Origin: Pseudopedobacter sp.
Lineage (GTDB): Bacteria; Bacteroidota; Bacteroidia; Sphingobacteriales; Sphingobacteriaceae
NCBI GenBank assembly: GCA_014378285.1
Contig: JACMNZ010000335.1
Coordinates: forward strand, 1-11,258
DNA length: 11,258 nt
Reading direction: 5' to 3'
Shown: positions 6,783 to 11,258 of the stretch, in pieces
Position numbering within the stretch: the stretch's first letter is position 1
Layout of the letters: the number at the start of each line of letters is the position of its first letter
Notes under the pieces: model-generated
Told to the model about the DNA's origin: nothing
Seen by the model: only the letters and a program-made list of their open reading frames with translations
The model's database searches: none
Made by a program: the position numbers and the translations under genes

Positions 6783-7604
6783 ATGTCAAAACTAGATATC
6801 CTAGACAAAAATTGGATAGATATAATTTTTGCGGGTAGGAACCAAGAATACGGAGCTTACCAGCTTCGTAAAGAAAATAATAAGAATACCAATAAAGCAA
6901 TAATTATTGGTTGTTTAGTGTTTTCTTTAGCAATAGCCTCACCGCTAATTGTTAAATATTTAAGTGGTTTTGTACCTGAAGACCCATCCAAAAAGGAGAA
7001 ATTAACAGAAGTGGTTTTGGCTACGCCTCCACCTATTGATGAAAAAGCTCCAATTCCACCACCTCCGGTAGAGCCACCTCCACCAAAAGTGGATCAGGTA
7101 AAATTTCCTCCTCCGGTTGTAAAACCAGATGATCAAGTTGTAGAGGAAGAGCCGCCAACAGTCAAAGAATTAGAAAAGGCGGATCCAGGTGCTAAAACTA
7201 TTAAAGGAGATCCAAATGCAGACATTGTTATTAATACACCAGTTGGTGAAGGACCAATAAACCAAGAAAAAACAGAAGATACCAATGAGATTTTCCAAAA
7301 TGTTGAAGTGCTCCCATCTTTTCCTGGAGGTTTAGAGGCTTTTGGTAAATATCTAGGTAAAAACTTAAGGTATCCACCCGCTGCAAGAGATGCTGGAATT
7401 CAAGGACGTGTTTATTGCCAATTTGTGGTAGAGAAAAACGGTTCTTTAACAGATATTAAAGTTGTAAGAGGAATTGGGGGTGGAGCTGACGAAGAAGCTG
7501 TTAGAGTATTGAAAACCTCACCAAAATGGACTCCAGGTATTCAAAACGGGAGACCGGTACGTGTTTCTTACACAGTTCCAATTTTCTTCCAATTGCAAAA
7601 TTAA
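6783..7604 (+). CDS. tonB: TonB energy-transducing protein
   Basis: Spans the periplasm and transmits ExbB/ExbD-derived energy to outer-membrane TonB-dependent transporters. The 273-residue protein has four parts: a 38-residue cytoplasmic N-terminus with the segment EYGAYQLRK (22-30), which I recognise from Bacteroidota TonB proteins; one transmembrane helix at about 39-58; a Pro-rich and Glu/Lys-rich periplasmic spacer (about 80-135, with PPPPVEPPPPK and similar runs); and a C-terminal TonB domain at about 183-272. The domain holds FPGG, the YPPAARDAGIQGRV motif (197-210), FVVEKNGSLTDIKVVRG and the closing VSYTVPIFFQL. The extended cytoplasmic N-terminus differs from E. coli TonB, which has only a short one. 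It lies in the same operon as exbB and both exbD genes. Confidence 0.95.
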   Translation: MSKLDILDKNWIDIIFAGRNQEYGAYQLRKENNKNTNKAIIIGCLVFSLAIASPLIVKYLSGFVPEDPSKKEKLTEVVLATPPPIDEKAPIPPPPVEPPPPKVDQVKFPPPVVKPDDQVVEEEPPTVKELEKADPGAKTIKGDPNADIVINTPVGEGPINQEKTEDTNEIFQNVEVLPSFPGGLEAFGKYLGKNLRYPPAARDAGIQGRVYCQFVVEKNGSLTDIKVVRGIGGGADEEAVRVLKTSPKWTPGIQNGRPVRVSYTVPIFFQLQN

Positions 7605-7613
7605 TTTGCTTAA

Positions 7614-7850
7614 ATGACATATCAAAAATTTAGAGATAGACAGAAATCGCCCACAAAGCGATTTCTGCTCATTTTAGGGCTTATCATGTTTGCGGTTTAC
7701 TTCTCTATCGGGGTTTGTATTATTTTCTGGGATAAGTTTCCTTTGCTATACGGTGTAGACAAAATATGGAAAATTGCTTTTGGCTTATTGCTAATAGCAT
7801 ATTCTTTTTTCAGATTTATACGTTTAATAAAAAACCAACAACATGATTAA
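7614..7850 (+). CDS. Small two-helix membrane protein of unknown function
   Basis: I do not recognise a named family. The 78-residue protein has a basic N-terminus (KFRDRQKSPTKR), a hydrophobic helix at about 17-39, a short loop (DKFPLLYGVDK), a second helix at about 52-68, and a basic tail (RFIRLIKNQQ). By the positive-inside rule both ends face the cytoplasm. The gene starts 9 bases after tonB and overlaps the next gene by 8 bases (ATGATTAA at 7843-7850), so its translation is probably coupled to both neighbours. This tight placement is the best evidence that it is a real gene. A role as a small accessory subunit of the TonB complex is possible but only a guess from position. Confidence 0.8.
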   Translation: MTYQKFRDRQKSPTKRFLLILGLIMFAVYFSIGVCIIFWDKFPLLYGVDKIWKIAFGLLLIAYSFFRFIRLIKNQQHD

Positions 7851-8736
7851 AAGAGGCTTTTTACCTTTTATAACTATATTCTTTCTTTTAATTAGTTTAT
7901 CTTGTAGGCAACAAACAATATCTGATAGCACTAACGAAATCACCTACGGGAAGGCGATGATGGTTGCTGACGAATCTCTTTATCCTATCATTGACGATGA
8001 ATATCAGATTTTTTCTAATAACTATAAAAGAGCTCAGATAAATATAGTTTACAAACCTTTAAATGATGCTTTAGAGCTTTTTCTTAACGATAGTATCAAC
8101 GTGGCAATACTCCCAAGAAAACTTACAGAAAAGGAAGCCAAATATTACGAGGATAAAAAAATTATTGTTAGATACACCAAATTTGCGATTGACGGGATTG
8201 CTATAATCACAGGGAAATCAAATCAAGATTCATTAATTACAATTAATGAGTTGAAAAGTGCCCTTTCAGGTTCTTATAAAAAAAACACTCCCATTGTATT
8301 TGATAACCCAAAATCAAGTACTATTGAATACTTAATGAAGCTTACTGGCGTTAACAGTTTTCCAAAGAATGTTTACGCTTTAAAATCTAATAAAGAAGTA
8401 ATTAAGTATATAGTCAATAACCCTAATGCTATAGGGATTGTAAGTGTTGCCTGGATGAAAAGGCCAACGCCAGATATTGCAGAAGATGTAAAAAAATTAA
8501 AATTTATTGCTGTAAAAGGAGAAGGTAATACATACGAGAAACCTACTCAAAGTAATTTAAAGGTTAATAATTACCCATTAATTAGAGATTTATACATTAT
8601 TAATTGTCAGGGAAAGGCGGGTTTAGGCACAGGATTTGCATCCTTCGTTGCTAGTGAATTAGGACAAAGAATCATTTTAAAGTCAGGATTGGCACCAGAT
8701 TCTTTACCTAGTAGACAAATTAGAATTAGAAATTAA
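7843..8736 (+). CDS. PstS-like substrate-binding lipoprotein
   Basis: A 297-residue periplasmic-binding-protein-fold protein of the PstS (phosphate ABC transporter substrate-binding) family. A hydrophobic signal segment leads to Cys21 (LISLSC), so it is probably a lipoprotein; the lipobox is loose, as often seen in Bacteroidota. The fold is recognisable from VAILPRKLTEKE (87-98), FAIDGIAIIT (114-123), the DNPKSSTIEYL loop (154-164), YPLIRDLYII (244-253) and the C-terminal GFASFVASELGQRIILKSGLAP (264-285). The glycine/serine-rich loop that contacts phosphate in classical PstS proteins appears as YKPLNDALE (70-78). No pstCAB genes lie nearby. It sits between tonB and a TPR gene, so it may bind another ligand or act structurally. 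The family assignment is firm; the substrate is not. Confidence 0.85.
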   Translation: MIKRGFLPFITIFFLLISLSCRQQTISDSTNEITYGKAMMVADESLYPIIDDEYQIFSNNYKRAQINIVYKPLNDALELFLNDSINVAILPRKLTEKEAKYYEDKKIIVRYTKFAIDGIAIITGKSNQDSLITINELKSALSGSYKKNTPIVFDNPKSSTIEYLMKLTGVNSFPKNVYALKSNKEVIKYIVNNPNAIGIVSVAWMKRPTPDIAEDVKKLKFIAVKGEGNTYEKPTQSNLKVNNYPLIRDLYIINCQGKAGLGTGFASFVASELGQRIILKSGLAPDSLPSRQIRIRN

Positions 8737-8758
8737 ATTTTTTTTATATAATTGAATT

Positions 8759-10435
8759 ATGAATATAGTTAAGAAGATAACGATTGGAACTTTAAGCATG
8801 ATGTTTATTGGTTCTATCACTATGGCGCAAAGTTTGGAGGATGCTAGAAAAGCGGTTAACTCAGAGCAATATCAAAAAGCAAAGTCTTTATTTGCCAACC
8901 TTACTAAAAATCAGGCTACCCCAGAAAATTACTTTTATTATGGTGATTTATATTTAAGATTAAATATGCCAGATTCTGCAAAGGCGGTTTTTCAAAAAGG
9001 AATTGCAGCAGATGAAAAAGGTAAATTTACTCTAAATTATGTTGGGTTAGGTACCGTTGATTTGTTTAATAAAAATGCTGCTGCAGCTCAGGCTAATTTT
9101 GCCAAAGCAACATCAGATATGAAAAGAAAGGATTACCTAGAATATGTTTATATAGGTGAGGCTTATACTTATGAGCCATCTAGAGATTTGCCGAAAGCAT
9201 TTGAGTGGTTTGAAAAAGCTAAAGAAAATGGAGAAAAAGACCCTGAATTACATATTGCAATGGGAAACGCCTTCAAAGCTGAAAAGAAAAATAGTGAAGC
9301 AGTTGCTGAATACCAAAGAGCAATGTCTTTAAAAGATAATCTTCTAGGTGTTGAAGTAAATATTGGAGAAATATGGACACAAGCTTTCAATTTTGAATTA
9401 TCTGAAAGTTCGCTTAAAGGGGTTATTAGTAAAGACGTCAATTTTGGTCCTGCTTACAGAGCTTTGGCAGAAAACTATTACCGTTGGGCATCTGCTTTCC
9501 CTGCAAAAAAAGCCGATTTATTGCCAAAAGCAAAAGACGCGTATTCTAAATATTTAGATTTAACTGATAGATCAGCAGAGTCTCAATACAGGTATTTAAT
9601 TTTCTTATTTAATGCGGAAGATTATGTTGGCCTTGAAAAAAGTGCTAATGATTTTATTAATTCTCCAGCGTATAACAAAGAATACATATTAGCAAAAAGA
9701 TTTAAAGGTTACGGAGCAATAGAAAATAATAACAGCCAAGCAGGCTTAGATGCTTTAAATGCTTTTGTTAAAGAGATTGACCCAAGTAGAGTAATTGCGG
9801 ATGATTATTTAAAAATTGGTAAAGCCTACGGTGACTTAAAACAAGATTCATTGGCAATATTAAATTATATCCAAGCTTCTAAATTAGATACTGCCAACAC
9901 AGAGGTTTTAGGAACAATTGCTTCTACTTATTTTTCTAGTAAGAAATATGTTAAAGCGGCAGAATATTATAACAGAATAACCAAATTACCAAAGGCAACT
10001 TTAAAAGATTGGTTTTATCTAGGATATTCTAATTACTTCTCTTATGCCGCTATGGTTAGAGAAAACTCTAAAGATGCAGATGCCATGAAGAAAACCCTGT
10101 TAGAGGCTGATAGTGCCTTTAATTACGTTGCGGTAACTGCAAACAATATTGATGCTTATTTATATTTGGCAAGGGTAGAGTATTATTTGAACCCCGTAAA
10201 TGAGAATGAAAAGGTAAAGGGAGCTTACGAAAAGCTAATTGAGCTTACCATGGCTAAAACTGAACAAACGGCTGCAGATAAAAAGAATTTGGTGGAAGCT
10301 TATTCTTCTGTTGGTGCTTATTATATCAAATCTGATAAGCAAAAATCTATGGAGAGCTTTAATAAAGCCTTAGTATTAGACCCAAACAATCAACAAGTTA
10401 AAGATGCTATTTCCGCATTAAAAGCTAGTAAATAG
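8759..10435 (+). CDS. Secreted tetratricopeptide-repeat (TPR) protein
   Basis: A 558-residue protein built almost entirely of helical TPR-type repeats, which usually serve as protein-protein scaffolds. Residues 1-23 form a signal peptide (basic start, hydrophobic core, cleavage likely after TMA before Gln24), so the mature protein lies in the periplasm or beyond. TPR-like units can be seen at about 25-90, then LHIAMGNAFKAEKKNSEAVAEYQRA, FKGYGAIENNNSQAGLDAL, YLKIGKAYGDLKQDSLAILNY, VLGTIASTYFSSKKYVKAAEYY, and a final unit SVGAYYIKSDKQKSMESFNKAL near the C-terminus. No enzymatic domain is visible. The gene begins 22 bases after the PstS-like gene and is the last of the operon, followed by a terminator. 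A scaffold role linked to the TonB machinery is inferred from position alone. Confidence 0.88.
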   Translation: MNIVKKITIGTLSMMFIGSITMAQSLEDARKAVNSEQYQKAKSLFANLTKNQATPENYFYYGDLYLRLNMPDSAKAVFQKGIAADEKGKFTLNYVGLGTVDLFNKNAAAAQANFAKATSDMKRKDYLEYVYIGEAYTYEPSRDLPKAFEWFEKAKENGEKDPELHIAMGNAFKAEKKNSEAVAEYQRAMSLKDNLLGVEVNIGEIWTQAFNFELSESSLKGVISKDVNFGPAYRALAENYYRWASAFPAKKADLLPKAKDAYSKYLDLTDRSAESQYRYLIFLFNAEDYVGLEKSANDFINSPAYNKEYILAKRFKGYGAIENNNSQAGLDALNAFVKEIDPSRVIADDYLKIGKAYGDLKQDSLAILNYIQASKLDTANTEVLGTIASTYFSSKKYVKAAEYYNRITKLPKATLKDWFYLGYSNYFSYAAMVRENSKDADAMKKTLLEADSAFNYVAVTANNIDAYLYLARVEYYLNPVNENEKVKGAYEKLIELTMAKTEQTAADKKNLVEAYSSVGAYYIKSDKQKSMESFNKALVLDPNNQQVKDAISALKASK

Positions 10436-10456
10436 GTTTTAAATCAAATAGTTTTT

Positions 10457-10487
10457 AAAAAGGAGTTGAATTTTCAACCCCTTTTTT
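10457..10487. terminator. Shared, probably bidirectional terminator between convergent genes
   Basis: AAAAAGGAGTTGAA (10457-10470) pairs with TTCAACCCCTTTTT (10473-10486), with a single A-C mismatch and a very short TT loop. On the plus strand the stem runs into seven T's, ending the seven-gene TonB operon. On the minus strand the 5' arm supplies a run of T's after the hairpin, so it could also end the dtd-mazG transcript. It begins 21 bases after the TPR gene's stop, and the minus-strand mazG-like gene stops at 10490. Confidence 0.85.
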
Positions 10488-10489
10488 TG

Positions 10490-10816
10490 TTATTTTAGTT
10501 TTGGATTATTTTTATGTCTATCTGCATCTCGAATCGATTTCTTTTCTAAGTTCTTATTTAATGCATCAGTTAAATCAATCCCTGTTTGGTTTGCTAAACA
10601 AATCAGTACAAAAAGCACATCAGCCATTTCATCTGGTAAATTTACAGCCTCATCAGATTTTTTAAAAGATTGCTCTCCATATTTCCTGGCCATAATTCTG
10701 GCAACCTCACCAACTTCTTCCATTAAAATGGCGGTATTTGTCAATTCATTAAAATAGCGAACACCTGTTGTGTTAATCCACTTATCCACCAGTTCTTGAG
10801 CTTCTTTTAAAGTCAT
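10490..10816 (-). CDS. MazG-like nucleotide pyrophosphohydrolase
   Basis: A 108-residue all-helical protein of the MazG/all-alpha NTP-PPase superfamily, which cleaves nucleoside triphosphates to monophosphate and pyrophosphate and often removes damaged nucleotides. The metal-binding pattern EExxE...ExxD is intact: EEVGE at residues 33-37 and EMAD at 63-66, separated by a normal distance. The C-terminal signature NKNLEKKSIRDADRH follows. The single-domain length fits the short MazG-like branch, not the two-domain E. coli MazG. The start at 10816 (ATG on the minus strand) is one base past the stop of dtd, so the two are co-transcribed and probably translationally coupled. The exact nucleotide substrate cannot be read from the sequence. 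Confidence 0.9.
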   Translation of the reverse strand: MTLKEAQELVDKWINTTGVRYFNELTNTAILMEEVGEVARIMARKYGEQSFKKSDEAVNLPDEMADVLFVLICLANQTGIDLTDALNKNLEKKSIRDADRHKNNPKLK

Positions 10817-10817
10817 G

Positions 10818-11258
10818 TTATTCTTTGTTTTTTGTATCGATAGTGATAGTTACAGGACCATCATTAATTAAACTTATTTGCATATCAGCACCAAAAACAC
10901 CAGTTGATATTGTTTTTCCTAATAGGCTATTCATCTCTAATATCATTTTTTCATAAAGCGGGATGGCAATATCAGGTTTTGCTGCATTAATAAAAGACGG
11001 GCGATTTCCTTTTTTAGTTTGGGCAAAAAGCGTAAACTGAGAAATTAAAAGAATATTTCCATCAATATCAGATAATGATTTATTCATCAAATCATTATCA
11101 TCAGAAAACACTCTTAAATTCACTATTTTTTGAGCAAGCCATTTCAAATCCTCGTCTGTATCTTCATTACAAATTCCTAAAAGAACCACAAAACCAGCTT
11201 TTATTTCTCCGATTATACTATTTTTTACTTTGCAATTTGCTTCACTTGCTCTTTGTAT
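10818..11258 (-). CDS. dtd: D-aminoacyl-tRNA deacylase, 5' end outside window
   Basis: Removes D-amino acids (and mischarged glycine) from tRNA in the cytoplasm, a quality-control step in translation. The frame is open to the window edge: it enters as IQRASEANCKVK, matching the family N-terminus (M-x-x-x-IQR-x-S-x-A), so only about four residues are missing. The ATG at 11189 would remove the first beta strand and is rejected as the start. Visible signatures are the SQFTLFAQT motif, the NRPSF segment, and the C-terminal NDGPVT motif whose Gly-Pro forms the chiral-proofreading site. The 146 visible residues plus about four give the normal family length. The mazG-like gene follows after one base, a compact two-gene housecleaning unit. 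Confidence 0.95.
   Translation of the reverse strand: MQRASEANCKVKNSIIGEIKAGFVVLLGICNEDTDEDLKWLAQKIVNLRVFSDDNDLMNKSLSDIDGNILLISQFTLFAQTKKGNRPSFINAAKPDIAIPLYEKMILEMNSLLGKTISTGVFGADMQISLINDGPVTITIDTKNKE

Noticed and set aside
7020..7160. Repetitive CCACCT-like sequence in tonB as a tandem DNA repeat
   Set aside because: It is the codon-level result of the Pro-rich periplasmic spacer of TonB, with irregular spacing and no exact repeat unit.
9169..9441. 90-codon minus-strand frame, and a 64-codon plus-strand frame at 9363-9557, inside the TPR gene
   Set aside because: Both are contained within the long TPR frame, which has a signal peptide and repeat structure; these are out-of-frame shadows.

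Overview
The window looks like a chromosomal segment of a Bacteroidota bacterium, most likely Sphingobacteriaceae (Pedobacter-like). This rests on the AT-rich sequence, the absence of Shine-Dalgarno sequences, A-rich leaders, promoter elements close to the Bacteroidota consensus TTG-N19-TAnnTTTG, a bacterial eIF1/SUI1 homologue, and an exbB-exbD-exbD-tonB cluster of the type found in this phylum. No mobile element, CRISPR array, rRNA or tRNA gene was seen. The genus is an inference from gene content, not from a database search.

Region 1 (1-1432): metK (SAM synthetase) runs leftwards off the edge of the window with 410 codons visible. Its leader carries a recognisable SAM-II-type pseudoknot riboswitch, so SAM probably represses its own synthesis. 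A divergent promoter region separates it from the rightward genes. Region 2 (1433-4525): a diacylglycerol-kinase-family lipid kinase with a TTG start, an eIF1/SUI1-like protein, a large inverted repeat, and pckA (ATP-dependent PEP carboxykinase) with its own promoter and a strong intrinsic terminator.

Region 3 (4526-10490): a rightward seven-gene operon bounded by a promoter and two terminators. It encodes ExbB, two different ExbD proteins, TonB, a 78-residue two-helix membrane protein, a PstS-like lipoprotein and a secreted TPR protein. The first four form a proton-motive-force-driven energiser for TonB-dependent outer-membrane transport. The last three have no settled role and may be accessory parts of the same envelope machine. 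The PstS-like protein has no permease or ATPase partner here and appears to lack the first phosphate-binding loop of true PstS proteins.

Region 4 (10457-11258): two leftward genes one base apart, dtd (D-aminoacyl-tRNA deacylase, missing about four N-terminal residues at the window edge) and a MazG-like nucleotide pyrophosphohydrolase. They converge on the TPR gene across a shared, probably bidirectional terminator. Most of the window is ordinary core genome. The items most worth a second look are the riboswitch with a competing 8-nt complement in its leader, and the uncharacterised tail of the TonB operon.
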